From: an uncultured Ruminococcus sp.
GTDB lineage: Bacteria > Bacillota_A > Clostridia > Oscillospirales > Ruminococcaceae
Direction of reading: 5' to 3'
Assembly (NCBI GenBank): GCA_900315975.1
Contig: ONBA01000011.1
Span: forward strand, 1-64,000
Length of the DNA stretch: 64,000 nt
Shown: piece after piece, positions 50,254 to 62,676 of the stretch
How positions within the stretch are numbered: position 1 is the stretch's first letter
How the letters are laid out: each line of letters opens with the position of its first letter
The notes under the pieces: generated by a model
Databases searched by the model: none
What the model was told of the DNA's origin: nothing
What the model saw: only the letters and a program-made list of their open reading frames with translations
Made by a program: the position numbers and the translations under genes

Positions 50254-51441
50254 TCATTCGCTGACTGCTGCCTTGAGAGCTTCAACACGGTCAGTCTTTT
50301 CCCATGCAACGCCGAGGTCTTCACGTCCCATGTGACCATATGCTGCAAGCTGTCTGTACTGAGGCTTTCTGAGGTCAAGCATCTTGATGATAGCAGAAGG
50401 TCTGAGGTCGAATACCTTTGATACTGCTTCTGAAAGCTTGTTCTCGTCTGCCTTGCCTGTTCCGAATGTGTCAACAAGGATAGAGATAGGCTTAGCTACA
50501 CCGATTGCATATGAAAGCTGTACCTCACACTTATCTGCAAGTCCTGCTGCAACGATGTTCTTAGCGATGTATCTTGCTGCGTATGCGGCACTGCGGTCAA
50601 CCTTTGTCGGGTCCTTACCGCTGAAAGCTCCGCCGCCGTGACGCGAGTATCCACCGTATGTATCAACGATTATCTTGCGTCCTGTAAGTCCGCTGTCACC
50701 CTGAGGTCCGCCGACTACGAAACGTCCTGTAGGATTGATGTATATCTTTGTATTCTCGTCCATAAGCTCTGCCGGGATTATCTCGCGGATAACTGTCTCT
50801 TCGATGTCTCTGCGGAGCTGCTCAAGCGAGATATCAGCTGAATGCTGTGATGACACTACAACTGCGTCAACACGTACCGGCTTGTCGTCGTGGTACTCTA
50901 TAGTTACCTGTGTCTTGCCGTCGGGACGGAGATAACGGAGTGTGCCGTCCTTTCTTACCTCTGTAAGACGGAGCGCGAGCTTATGCGCGAGCGAAATAGG
51001 AAGCGGCATGAGTTCGGGAGTCTCGTTGCAGGCATATCCGAACATGATACCCTGGTCGCCGGCACCGTTTGAAAGTCCGTCGCTGTCATTGTTCTGCTCT
51101 CTGTACTCGAAAGCTTCGTTTACACCCATTGCTATGTCAAGTGACTGCTCGTCGATTGATGTAAGTACAGAGCAGGTGTGAGCGTCAAAGCCGTATTTTG
51201 CTCTGTCGTAACCGATGTCGGAAACTACATTGCGTACTATCTTAGGAATATCAACGATTGCCTTGGTCGATATCTCGCCCATGCAGAGTACCATACCTGT
51301 TGTTACAACTGTCTCGCAGGCAACTCGTGACATTTCGTCCTGCTCAAGCATTGCGTCAAGGATTGCATCAGATATCTGATCACAGATCTTATCGGGATGT
51401 CCTTCAGTAACAGATTCCGATGTGAAAAATACTTTTTTCAT
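50254..51441 (-). CDS. metK: S-adenosylmethionine synthetase
   Basis: This 395-residue enzyme begins '[20 protein letters not shown]'. The ATP-binding '[12 protein letters not shown]' and P-loop-like '[19 protein letters not shown]' are present. It makes SAM from methionine and ATP in the cytoplasm. I chose ATG 51441, with TTGGAGG 8 nt upstream; the longer frame would be inside the riboswitch. It is controlled by the S-box riboswitch and terminator at 51475-51614. Confidence 0.97.
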   Translation of the reverse strand: MKKVFFTSESVTEGHPDKICDQISDAILDAMLEQDEMSRVACETVVTTGMVLCMGEISTKAIVDIPKIVRNVVSDIGYDRAKYGFDAHTCSVLTSIDEQSLDIAMGVNEAFEYREQNNDSDGLSNGAGDQGIMFGYACNETPELMPLPISLAHKLALRLTEVRKDGTLRYLRPDGKTQVTIEYHDDKPVRVDAVVVSSQHSADISLEQLRRDIEETVIREIIPAELMDENTKIYINPTGRFVVGGPQGDSGLTGRKIIVDTYGGYSRHGGGAFSGKDPTKVDRSAAYAARYIAKNIVAAGLADKCEVQLSYAIGVAKPISILVDTFGTGKADENKLSEAVSKVFDLRPSAIIKMLDLRKPQYRQLAAYGHMGREDLGVAWEKTDRVEALKAAVSE

Positions 51442-51474
51442 TTTATGACCTCCAAAATTTTTGAGTTCCTTATC

Positions 51475-51504
51475 AAAAAACGCACGCCCCTTCGGACGTG
51501 CGTA
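51475..51504 (-). terminator. Riboswitch-controlled terminator of metK
   Basis: On the minus strand ACGCACGTCC, loop, GGGGCGTGCGT followed by TTTTTT. It sits between the SAM-I aptamer and the metK ribosome site. Confidence 0.9.
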
Positions 51505-51520
51505 CTGAACAATGTTCAAA

Positions 51521-51614
51521 CTCCTCATCTTCCGGTTATACCGCAGGATTTAGCACCTTGAATGTCAGGTTGCCGGGCTTCACAGGACCTGTTTCCTCCG
51601 CCTCTCTTGATAAG
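51521..51614 (-). ncRNA. SAM-I (S-box) riboswitch
   Basis: Read on the minus strand it has the S-box order. P1 5' arm CTTATCAAGAG is followed by GGCGGAGGAAACAGG, GAAGCCCGGCAACCTG, GGTGCTAAATCCTGC, and finally GAAGATGAGGAG, which closes P1. It precedes the metK terminator, so high SAM should switch metK off. Confidence 0.95.
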
Positions 51615-51625
51615 GTTATGTTATT

Positions 51626-51654
51626 ATTATACTACACTGATAAGATATTGTCAA
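51626..51654 (-). promoter_or_regulatory. Consensus promoter of the metK riboswitch transcript
   Basis: On the minus strand a perfect TTGACA (51654-51649), 17 nt, perfect TATAAT (51631-51626), just upstream of the aptamer. Confidence 0.9.
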
Positions 51655-51757
51655 TAGGTATCGAAAAATGTTATAGCGAGTTAGACAAACCATATGTCTA
51701 TGAATTGTTGAATCTCACAGTAATTATTAACCAAGTATTAACACTATACAAAATCAA

Positions 51758-51786
51758 TTGACATTAACTATATAAAAATGTATGAT
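51758..51786 (+). promoter_or_regulatory. Promoter of the cohesin-dockerin gene
   Basis: TTGACA (51758-51763), 17 nt, TATGAT (51781-51786), 38 nt before the ATG at 51824. Confidence 0.8.
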
Positions 51787-51823
51787 AAATATATAATAAA
51801 CATATTGCAAAGGAGTTGTAAAA

Positions 51824-53068
51824 ATGAAAGCTCGCAAGTTTATTTCTTCACTCACAGCAGCAGTTATTGCTTTTTCAGCTGTACCTATGGCTGCATCCGC
51901 TGCTGATTATCCTGATGGACAGAAAGGTTATGGTACAGCTGCTGATGCTACTGTAAAGCCTGTTCTCACTATCTCTGTTGATGGAAAGGGCAACGAAGTT
52001 GTTTACAACGATGCTGCTGATATCGCTGGCAAGACAATAACTTGCACACTTGATGTTTCTGGTGCTAACAAGCTCTATGCATCGACTGGTCTTCACGTTT
52101 TCTATGATAGCAGACTCAAGCTTGTTCCTGATGAGGATGATATCCTTGCAGTAGCTGGTTCTGCAATTGACAAGCTCATGGCTGATGTTCCTACAGCTGA
52201 TCCTACAGCTCCTGAGGGATTCTCGGGTGTATTCCTTGCTACTGCTGGTAGTCAGGACTTAGGTAAGGACGGTACAATGTGGGCATTCACCTTCAAGGTT
52301 CCTGCTGATGCTAAGAAGGGTGATGTATTCCCGATTGACATCATCTACAGAAACGAGAGCGCTGAGGATCTTTTCTGCAACAAGGCTGTTGACGAGACAG
52401 GCTGCAACATGCAGGCTTACACATTCGTAAAGGGTATCTACAACACAAAGTACAATCCCTTTGTTGCTTCTAAAGCAAACGTAGCTAAGGTCGCTGCTCT
52501 TGCTAATATCGATACAGGAATGGACGCTTATATTGCTATATCTGATGTTGCTTCCACTACAACTACCACAACATCTTCAACTCCAACAACAACAACACAC
52601 ACGCAAACTAATCTTGAAATAGAAAAATGTGAAACAATAGTCGCTGTAGGAAGCCAATGGAAAATAAATGCCAACCAAACAGATCTTACATATGAATCCA
52701 GTGACAAAGACGTAGTTGTTGTTTCAAAATCAGGAATTGTCACAGCAAAAAAAGCAGGTACTGCATTCATTTTTATTACTAACAAAAATGAAGATACTAC
52801 CGTACTAAAAGTTACTGTTGTTCCCAAACTTATAACCGCTCAAAAGTACGGCGATGCCAATCTTGATGGAAATGTATCCGTTGCAGATGCAGTAGCTATT
52901 ATGCAGTTCCTCGGAAACAAGGATAAATACAATCTTTCCGAAGATGCAAGGGCAAATGCAGATGTTTACAACACCGGCGATGGACTGACAGGTATGGACG
53001 CTCTCACGATCCAAAAGGTCGATGCCCGACTCCTCAAAGCAGAAGATCTTCCGATACTATTAAAGTAA
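51824..53068 (+). CDS. Candidate adaptor scaffoldin: cohesin-like - BIG2 - dockerin
   Basis: This is a 414-residue secreted protein with a signal peptide (1-27). A cohesin-like beta-sandwich (about 44-225) has 'GLHVFYDSRLKLV' and 'WAFTFKVPADAKKGDVFPI', which fit cohesin strand patterns. A Thr linker (about 244-262), a BIG2 Ig-like domain (about 265-337, 'VSKSGIVTAKKAGTAFI') and a C-terminal dockerin (about 342-410, 'GDANLDGNVSVADAVAIMQ') follow. One cohesin plus one dockerin is the layout of the R. flavefaciens adaptor ScaC, which swaps the enzyme specificity of the main scaffoldin. The BIG2 insert is not something I know from ScaC. Alternatively the first domain is a non-binding cohesin fold. 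Codons are T-ending and differ from neighbours (GCT, GTT), which may mean high expression. Confidence 0.7.
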   Translation: MKARKFISSLTAAVIAFSAVPMAASAADYPDGQKGYGTAADATVKPVLTISVDGKGNEVVYNDAADIAGKTITCTLDVSGANKLYASTGLHVFYDSRLKLVPDEDDILAVAGSAIDKLMADVPTADPTAPEGFSGVFLATAGSQDLGKDGTMWAFTFKVPADAKKGDVFPIDIIYRNESAEDLFCNKAVDETGCNMQAYTFVKGIYNTKYNPFVASKANVAKVAALANIDTGMDAYIAISDVASTTTTTTSSTPTTTTHTQTNLEIEKCETIVAVGSQWKINANQTDLTYESSDKDVVVVSKSGIVTAKKAGTAFIFITNKNEDTTVLKVTVVPKLITAQKYGDANLDGNVSVADAVAIMQFLGNKDKYNLSEDARANADVYNTGDGLTGMDALTIQKVDARLLKAEDLPILLK

Positions 53069-53078
53069 CAAACTACAA

Positions 53079-53110
53079 GGGCAGATAAGATTTTATCTGC
53101 CCTGATTTTT
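53079..53110 (+). terminator. Terminator of the cohesin-dockerin gene
   Basis: GGGCAGATAA (53079-53088), short loop, TTATCTGCCC (53093-53102), then TGATTTTTT. Confidence 0.9.
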
Positions 53111-53204
53111 TATAATACCATAAACCGTAAAATATTATGACATATTGTATGTGACTTCTTGCATAACACAGCACAAAATATCAGTTATCAAGTATTATTA
53201 ATCA

Positions 53205-53233
53205 TTGTTTTATGCCGGTAAGTGGTATATAAT
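53205..53233 (+). promoter_or_regulatory. Probable promoter of the pectate lyase gene
   Basis: TTGTTT (53205-53210), 17 nt, TATAAT (53228-53233). The -35 is weak, so an activator may be needed. The rest of the 255-bp gap holds nothing I recognise. Confidence 0.5.
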
Positions 53234-53323
53234 ACAGATAGTGGAAACACTGGGGAAATCAGAATGTGAATTGGTCACATTCAAAACTATCATTATATTT
53301 TTTTGTTTTGGAGGGTCAGACCT

Positions 53324-56812
<3,489 letters not shown>

Positions 56813-56840
56813 GATTTCGGTCCTAAAATATAATGATATT

Positions 56841-56874
56841 ATGGAAACGGGACTCATATGAGTCCCGTTTCCAT
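56841..56874. terminator. Palindromic terminator between pectate lyase and beta-propeller gene
   Basis: GGAAACGGGACTC and GAGTCCCGTTTCC pair around ATAT. The stem is long and perfect but followed by ATTTATTATTT rather than a clean T-run. Confidence 0.75.
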
Positions 56875-56885
56875 TTATTATTTCA

Positions 56886-59105
56886 TCAGAATTTTATCTC
56901 ATCAACTGTCTCTATACCGTCAATCGACGCTGAAATAAACTTGTCATCTGCAAGTGCATAAACATAGTCTCCGATATACATTGCTCGTCTGAATCCTTGA
57001 TTATATCCGAGGATTTCGTCATTGCCGCAATCTATATCACCCAGTTTTACGAATTCTCCATTCTCGTATGAATAGAACACATACTTTATATCACAAGTAT
57101 CTTCTTCATAATCATACCAACTTACAGGGAAGCCGATAATGTTCTTTTCGGGCGCTATGAGAAGTGCCTTACGCTCATAGACTGCCTGCGATGTGAGCCA
57201 GCCGTCTTCCGGACGGTGAAGCGCTTCAAATCCCACTTCCTTGAGGTCATAAGGGTCGGAATTGTCGAACATTACAAGCTTTATACCGTTCTCTACTGCG
57301 TTTGAATCCGCGTCAACTCCGAAGCCGAGGAGAAGTCCGTCGTCCCACTTCTGCATATATGTGCTGTAACCGTTTATCTTGAACTTGTCAGTTATGAACG
57401 GGTCAGCAGGGTCGCTGATATCAATTGCAAACAGGGGGTCAGTCTGTTCATAGGTCACAACATAACCCATGTCGCCGTTGAAGTTAACAGACTTTATATT
57501 CTCGTCTGAACCGAATCCGGTAACGCTTCCCACCGTATTCATGTCCATATCAAGTACATAAACACTGTTGCTGTGTTCATGTTTCGTGTATTCATTTGTT
57601 CCGAATAATGTCGAGAAGAATGAAGTTCTGTCCTCCCACTTGTTGATAGTTGCCGCAACACGGAAGTAACCGCCGTACTCGCTCATTGAAAACTGATCGA
57701 GTACCATACCCTCAACTGTTCCGGACGCTTCGGGAGTGATATTTCCCTCGCTTATTGCGATACGTGTGATATCAGTATCCTCCCAGCCGCAAGCCGCATA
57801 AATATTGTCCGCAGAGCTGTAAATATTTCCGCTGAAACCAGCAAGTGCCTTTGAATCAACTACATCGAAGCTTCCGCTTTCGTTGAGGTCGATACCGCTG
57901 ATAACGGTGTAGTTGAGAATATTTATCGGCTGTACATCATCGTCCGGCATGAGAATATCCTCAGCAGGCAGACACTCTACCTCGTCGCCTACTCCGCAGG
58001 CAGGAATATATCTTGTGATATCATCCTCGTCCTCAACCGTGTCAAACACCTCGGTGCTATAGCTTGAAATCAGGTACATATAGCCGTCGGGAGCTATTCT
58101 TACGTCGTTATAGTAACCGTCCTGATAGTATGTTCCTATAAGCTTCGGGGACTCTCCCTTGCTATAAACGGATACGAATGTACAATCCACATTTTCAGGA
58201 GTTTCCTCGGTATCCTCTTCGTCTTTGAACTCGTACCACGGCTCTTCTTCATCGCAACAACCGTAGTATGCATACGAACCTACATGACCTACGACTTCTA
58301 TCATGTCGTTATAGATGTACATATCATAGACTAAAACCTCAAGGTCGTCCCTGTCAAAACCACTAAGGTCGGGAGAAAGGTCGATCGTTTTTTTACCCGT
58401 GAATCTGCCGTCCTTTACTGAGGCAATATTCATTATCGGAGAAGAATAATTATAGCTGCTATATGGCTTATCTTCATCATTGTTGTAATCGAAATGGTTG
58501 TAGACGTAGTAGATGTTTTTGCCGTCGGTTTTGGCTATATCAGCTTCGAGAACATTTTCCTCCTGATTGAATGTATCAGAGTAGTCATCTCCGCCTGCTC
58601 CCATACCCGAAACGTCTTCATTTGCTGTCGAATTGACTGCATCTTCTGTTTCCTCCTCATCAGCAAATGATTCAGCCGATCCCTGAAGTATCGCTCCGTC
58701 GGTCTTAGCGCCAAATTCACGCGTTTCCTTCTTGTAGTCTTCGGAAGCTTTTTTCATGAGAGCGTATATCTCACTATAGTTCTCCGCGCCGACCATGTAC
58801 GCTTTCTTCTCTTCAGGCTTACTTTCGGCTGAAGGCTTTTTTTCGCTTTCCTTAGTCGTAACCGCTGAGCTTCCGCCGCCCTTGACGGTCTGACGTTTCA
58901 TAAGGTGAGTTGCACCTGCATAAGAGCCTGCAATAACTGCGCAGGCAGCCGCTCCGGCAGCTACTCTGCCGACTACTGATATGCCGCTTCTCTTCTTAGG
59001 CGAAGCTTTTTCATCGAGCATTTTCTTCATATTTTCGGGGCTGAGCTGCTCCGGTACCTTTTCATTGCTGAGCATTTCTTTCAGCTTCTTATCATTATCG
59101 TTCAT
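56886..59105 (-). CDS. Membrane-anchored beta-propeller protein, probable ECF partner
   Basis: This 739-residue protein has a short charged cytoplasmic N-terminus (1-43), one transmembrane helix (about 44-62), an acidic spacer, and a long extracellular C-terminal beta-propeller domain (PF09826/COG4880-like). Motifs include 'GDMGYVVTYEQTDPLFAIDI' and 'YVYALADDKFISA'. It lies 26 bases downstream of an ECF sigma gene. The layout (cytoplasmic tail, one helix, sensor outside) is that of an anti-sigma factor, although the tail has no zinc anti-sigma motif. The ligand is unknown; wall stress or a polysaccharide is plausible. AAAGGAAA precedes the ATG. Confidence 0.85.
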   Translation of the reverse strand: MNDNDKKLKEMLSNEKVPEQLSPENMKKMLDEKASPKKRSGISVVGRVAAGAAACAVIAGSYAGATHLMKRQTVKGGGSSAVTTKESEKKPSAESKPEEKKAYMVGAENYSEIYALMKKASEDYKKETREFGAKTDGAILQGSAESFADEEETEDAVNSTANEDVSGMGAGGDDYSDTFNQEENVLEADIAKTDGKNIYYVYNHFDYNNDEDKPYSSYNYSSPIMNIASVKDGRFTGKKTIDLSPDLSGFDRDDLEVLVYDMYIYNDMIEVVGHVGSYAYYGCCDEEEPWYEFKDEEDTEETPENVDCTFVSVYSKGESPKLIGTYYQDGYYNDVRIAPDGYMYLISSYSTEVFDTVEDEDDITRYIPACGVGDEVECLPAEDILMPDDDVQPINILNYTVISGIDLNESGSFDVVDSKALAGFSGNIYSSADNIYAACGWEDTDITRIAISEGNITPEASGTVEGMVLDQFSMSEYGGYFRVAATINKWEDRTSFFSTLFGTNEYTKHEHSNSVYVLDMDMNTVGSVTGFGSDENIKSVNFNGDMGYVVTYEQTDPLFAIDISDPADPFITDKFKINGYSTYMQKWDDGLLLGFGVDADSNAVENGIKLVMFDNSDPYDLKEVGFEALHRPEDGWLTSQAVYERKALLIAPEKNIIGFPVSWYDYEEDTCDIKYVFYSYENGEFVKLGDIDCGNDEILGYNQGFRRAMYIGDYVYALADDKFISASIDGIETVDEIKF

Positions 59106-59131
59106 AATGCATTTCCTTTCTGTATTATGTA

Positions 59132-59641
59132 TCAGACATTTCCGGTAAGTTCAAGCCGCAGCCGCTCTTTTATCCTCGCAAGACGTGAACGCACTGTTGC
59201 AGGTTTGAGTCCGCACAGTCCGGCTATCTCATCTCCGGTATAGCCTCCGAGTGCCGACATTGAAAGTATCAGCCGCGACTGTGGGTCGAGTTTTTCGACA
59301 GCCTCTTTCAGCTCGATATTCTCATAGCCGAAGTCTTTTTCCGGCAGGATATCCTCATTCAGCTCCGCGGTATCGTTGAAATATTCACGCTGTTTCTGCT
59401 TTATCTTTGCTGAGAGTATCTTCATTATCCAGCCGCGGAACGCTTTTTCGTCCCTTAACTTGCTTATGCTGCAAAATGCGTCGAGCACGGTCTCACTGAC
59501 CGCATCGCACGCGTCGTGTGAACTTCTTAAACAGTATAATGCAATGTGATACAAGTCTTCATATACCAACGAGTACAGCCTTGCAAATGCAGCAGTATCT
59601 CCGCCGCGTGCAAGCTTTACATCTCTGGAGAAGTCATTCAT
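59132..59641 (-). CDS. ECF-type RNA polymerase sigma factor
   Basis: This 169-residue sigma factor contains region 2 ('AFARLYSLVYEDLYHIALYC', 'DAVSETVLDAFCSI') and region 4 ('SRLILSMSALGGYTGDEIAG', 'LKPATVRSRLARIKERLRLE'). It would direct transcription of a small regulon once released from its membrane partner, the next gene. The start ATG has AAGGAGGG 7 nt upstream. A GCAAC element on the minus strand at 59702-59698 may be part of an autoregulated promoter. Confidence 0.93.
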   Translation of the reverse strand: MNDFSRDVKLARGGDTAAFARLYSLVYEDLYHIALYCLRSSHDACDAVSETVLDAFCSISKLRDEKAFRGWIMKILSAKIKQKQREYFNDTAELNEDILPEKDFGYENIELKEAVEKLDPQSRLILSMSALGGYTGDEIAGLCGLKPATVRSRLARIKERLRLELTGNV

Positions 59642-59675
59642 ACGGGATCCCTCCTTAGAACCGATTCACCCATAA

Positions 59676-59702
59676 AGTGTTTTACAGAATGGAATTTGTT
59701 GC
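59676..59702 (-). promoter_or_regulatory. Possible ECF autoregulatory promoter
   Basis: On the minus strand GCAACA is followed after about 18 nt by CTTTATGG, upstream of the sigma gene. A GCAAC or GAAAC -35 is common for ECF promoters; no match to a known consensus could be tested. No SigA promoter is obvious here. Confidence 0.3.
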
Positions 59703-59717
59703 ATCGCAAAACAAAAA

Positions 59718-59766
59718 TTGGCTATATGTACAAATAGCGCTTTTCGTATTTGGTACATATAGCCAA
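59718..59766 (-). terminator. Terminator of the manA-glucokinase operon
   Basis: TTGGCTATATGTACAAATA (59718-59736) pairs with 59747-59766 over 19 bp with one extra G. On the minus strand it is followed by TTTTTGTTTTGC. The stem is unusually long and AT-rich. Confidence 0.8.
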
Positions 59767-59838
59767 AGAATATACATAAAATGAAGGAACGACAAATAGT
59801 CGTCCGCCTGTCACGCTGCTGCGTGTCAGGAAAAACAG

Positions 59839-60804
59839 TTATGAATTAGCTCTTCCGAGGAATGCTGCACCGATGATTCCTGCATCGTTGCCGAGTTCTG
59901 CAATAACTATCTTGGTATTCTTGGGGGAATTGCGTGTGTAAACTTCCTTTGCAACAAGCTCCTTCATAGGAAGAAGAAGCGGGTCGCCCTCATTGCAAAC
60001 TCCGCCGCCGATGCAGAGAATATCCGGCTGGAAGATGTTGATAGTATTAGTGATTCCAGCTGCGAGGTACTTTATGTACTTGTCAACTACTGCCTTAGCG
60101 TAGATATCGCCTGCTCTCATGCAGTCGAAAGATGTACGTGCTGTTACCTTGCCCTTTTCCTCTGCCATTTTGTTCATGAGACTTTCGGGGTGCTCTGCCA
60201 TTGCTTCCTTTGACATACGGATAAGTCCTGTTGCAGATGAATATGCCTCAAAACAGCCCTTGCGTCCGCACGAACACTGTGCACCGTCAACCTCAACTAC
60301 TGTGTGACCTATCTCAGCACCTGCAAAGTTTGAGCCCGCATATATCTTGCCGTCGATGATGATACCACCGCCTACACCGGTACCGAGTGTTATACATACT
60401 GCATTCTTTGCGCCCTTTGCTGCACCTGCTACGTACTCGCCGTATGCTGCTGCATTAGCATCGTTCTCGATGTATACAGGAGTATCCTTTCTGCCTATTG
60501 CCTCTGTGATATACTTCACCATAGGTGTATCCTTGAATCCGAGGTTGTTTGAATACTCGATTATGCCTGTTGAGCTGTTTGCGATACCGGGGGTGCCTAT
60601 TCCTATCCACTCGATATCATCAAATGTGAGACCTGCATTCTCTACAGCCTGCTGTGCCATTTTAGCCATATCAGCGGCAATTTCCTTCTCAGGACGAGGG
60701 CAGTTTGTCTTTGTGCTTGCCTTAGCGATTATCTTATAGTCACCGTCAACAACTCCGGCAACGATGTTTGTTCCTCCAAGGTCGATACCTACATAGTATT
60801 TCAT
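59839..60804 (-). CDS. glcK: ROK family glucokinase
   Basis: This is a 321-residue sugar kinase. The phosphate loop is 'YVGIDLGGTNIVAGVVDG', the catalytic Asp is in 'IENDANAAAYGEY', and the ROK zinc motif is 'CSCGRKGCFEAY'. It phosphorylates glucose with ATP. It follows manA by three bases and shares its transcript. Glucose would come from extracellular cellulose breakdown. Confidence 0.94.
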   Translation of the reverse strand: MKYYVGIDLGGTNIVAGVVDGDYKIIAKASTKTNCPRPEKEIAADMAKMAQQAVENAGLTFDDIEWIGIGTPGIANSSTGIIEYSNNLGFKDTPMVKYITEAIGRKDTPVYIENDANAAAYGEYVAGAAKGAKNAVCITLGTGVGGGIIIDGKIYAGSNFAGAEIGHTVVEVDGAQCSCGRKGCFEAYSSATGLIRMSKEAMAEHPESLMNKMAEEKGKVTARTSFDCMRAGDIYAKAVVDKYIKYLAAGITNTINIFQPDILCIGGGVCNEGDPLLLPMKELVAKEVYTRNSPKNTKIVIAELGNDAGIIGAAFLGRANS

Positions 60805-60807
60805 TTT

Positions 60808-61779
60808 TTAATTTCCTCCTTTAGTTTCCTTCGTAAGAATAATACTGCATTTGCCTTTTATATCGCACGTATCTGCCCCTGCCGGAACAAATACGCTTGA
60901 GCCTTTTTTAATGTGTATGATACTCTCTCCGCCATAGACGATATCAGCTTCACCGTCAAGCACGAGAATATGGCAGAATGTATCTGCAAAACCAACTGTA
61001 AGTCCGCGGAAGATGTCATACTTTTCAGTCGAGAAATAACTGCACTCAGCAAGCGGAGTTCTCCACATACCTGCCATGTTTACCTGCTTAGGCTGACCGT
61101 ATGCTGCCTTCGGCGGCTCAGTTGCAGTAACGTCGAGAGCCTTGTCTACGTGAAGCTCACGCGGTTTGCCGTCAGCACCGACTCTGCCGTGGTCATATAC
61201 GCGGTAAGTAGTGTTGGAATTCTGCTGTATCTCGGCTATGAGGATACCCTTGCCTATCGCGTGAAGAGTTCCTGCTTCGATAAAGAAAACGTCACCTTTT
61301 TTTACAGGCACTCTGTTTACGTATTCAAGCAGAGTATTATTCTCTATCGACTTGCGGAAGTCCTCTTTTGATATCTTGTCCCTGAATCCATAAATAAGGG
61401 TAGCTCCGGGTTCACAGTCAACGATGTACCACATCTCTGTCTTACCGTATTCTCCCTCTACGCGCAGTGCATACTCGTCATTCGGGTGCACCTGCACTGA
61501 GAGGTCGTCACGCGCGTCTATGAGCTTGATAAGCACAGGGAAATTCGCAAATCTGCCGCAGTTTTTTCCGAGTGCTTCGGGATGGGATTCAAGAAATTCC
61601 GGCAGTGTCATACCTGCGAATTCGCCGTCCTTGATAACGCTCATGCCGTCTTTGTGACAGCTTAGTTCCCAACTTTCAGCGAGTCTGTCGAGGTCGCTCT
61701 GCTTGCCGTAGAATTCACGCAGTTTTGTTCCTCCCCAGATATAGTCTTTTATGGGTGGGATAAGTTCAAATGGTCTCAT
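60808..61779 (-). CDS. manA: Mannose-6-phosphate isomerase, class I
   Basis: This is a 323-residue cupin metalloenzyme. Zinc ligands are seen in 'LSVQVHPNDEYALR' and 'FFIEAGTLHAIGKG'. The small form without the eukaryotic insert is usual in Firmicutes. It interconverts mannose-6-phosphate and fructose-6-phosphate. The ribosome site is CGGAGG. It lies between the GH25 and glucokinase genes. Confidence 0.94.
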   Translation of the reverse strand: MRPFELIPPIKDYIWGGTKLREFYGKQSDLDRLAESWELSCHKDGMSVIKDGEFAGMTLPEFLESHPEALGKNCGRFANFPVLIKLIDARDDLSVQVHPNDEYALRVEGEYGKTEMWYIVDCEPGATLIYGFRDKISKEDFRKSIENNTLLEYVNRVPVKKGDVFFIEAGTLHAIGKGILIAEIQQNSNTTYRVYDHGRVGADGKPRELHVDKALDVTATEPPKAAYGQPKQVNMAGMWRTPLAECSYFSTEKYDIFRGLTVGFADTFCHILVLDGEADIVYGGESIIHIKKGSSVFVPAGADTCDIKGKCSIILTKETKGGN

Positions 61780-61792
61780 GTAAACCTCCGTT

Positions 61793-62524
61793 TCATTCGT
61801 CTGAACGCGGATTGGTGTATTCAGCGAAGTCCTCTTCGCTTCCGCAGTAGACGTTCATATCAATGTATTTTTCGTCGCCGTAGTATCCGTCAAGTTCACC
61901 GTGGTCATCATACTGCCAAAAAGTCCAGTCGGCAAATTCAGGCTCAGCCTGCGTACTTCTTATCCACAGCGGATAGTCTTTGCATATCTTCCTGACATAT
62001 CTGTAATACACCGGCATCGTCGTATATATCACCGGTTTTTCACCATAGTAATCTTCAAGCTCTTCAAGCAGTGGGATAAGTACCTCCTCTGCTTCAGCTT
62101 TCGTAGGCTTGTGGTATATCTTGTCCGCGTAGTATTCAATGTCTACCACAGGCGGCATATCTATGCTTTCGCGTGGAACAGTATTGATAAAATTCTGTGC
62201 CTGAGTGTGACCGCTGCTGTCAAAGCTGAAAAAGTGATAGCACGAACGCTTTATGCCCGTTTCAGCCGATTTGGCGATATTCTTCCTTACGCAGTCATCA
62301 ACATGACCGCTGCCCTCGGTCGCTTTTATGAATGCGAAGCGTATGCCTTGCTTTTCGAGGATAGCCCAGTCGATATCTCCCTGATACGCTGAAACGTCAA
62401 CTCCCATAATCGGGAAACGTTTCCGGTTGACAACGGCTGTAGACAATGCTGTTGAAACAGTCACCGCAGCCGCAGTCATCAACGCTCCTGCAACCATAAA
62501 TGCGGGTATTTTTTTATTCTTCAT
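61793..62524 (-). CDS. GH25 lysozyme, membrane-anchored or secreted
   Basis: This 243-residue protein has an N-terminal hydrophobic segment (about 7-30) without a clear cleavage site. The GH25 muramidase domain has 'GVDVSAYQGDIDW', the catalytic Asp-x-Glu in 'PPVVDIEYY', and 'WTFWQYDDHGELDGYYG' at the end. It cuts peptidoglycan between MurNAc and GlcNAc. A longer frame starts at 62578, but the promoter at 62583-62611 puts the transcript start near 62576, so I chose ATG 62524 (GGAG 12 nt upstream). It is first in an operon with manA and glcK, an unusual grouping. Confidence 0.87.
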   Translation of the reverse strand: MKNKKIPAFMVAGALMTAAAVTVSTALSTAVVNRKRFPIMGVDVSAYQGDIDWAILEKQGIRFAFIKATEGSGHVDDCVRKNIAKSAETGIKRSCYHFFSFDSSGHTQAQNFINTVPRESIDMPPVVDIEYYADKIYHKPTKAEAEEVLIPLLEELEDYYGEKPVIYTTMPVYYRYVRKICKDYPLWIRSTQAEPEFADWTFWQYDDHGELDGYYGDEKYIDMNVYCGSEEDFAEYTNPRSDE

Positions 62525-62582
62525 ATGTGAATCAAACTCCCGTGCCGCAAACATGATATTCAAATGCAGCACATACATTTAT

Positions 62583-62611
62583 ATAATACCCTATTTTTGA
62601 AAAATAGTCAA
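62583..62611 (-). promoter_or_regulatory. Promoter of the GH25-manA-glcK operon
   Basis: On the minus strand TTGACT (62611-62606), 17 nt, TATTAT (62588-62583). Confidence 0.75.
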
Positions 62612-62628
62612 TGTTTTTCGCAATAAAA

Positions 62629-62665
62629 AATCTCCCCTCACCCATTATTTTGAGTAAGGAGAGAT
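62629..62665 (-). terminator. Terminator of the dockerin lipoprotein gene
   Basis: On the minus strand ATCTCTCCTTACTCA pairs with TGGGTGAGGGGAGAT and is followed by TTTTTT. Confidence 0.8.
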
Positions 62666-62676
62666 GTTTTGTCAAT

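Noticed and set aside
59780..59834. Second hairpin after the glucokinase gene
   Set aside because: The stem CCTGTCACGC / GCGTGTCAGG has a mismatch and no T-run; the real terminator is at 59718-59766.
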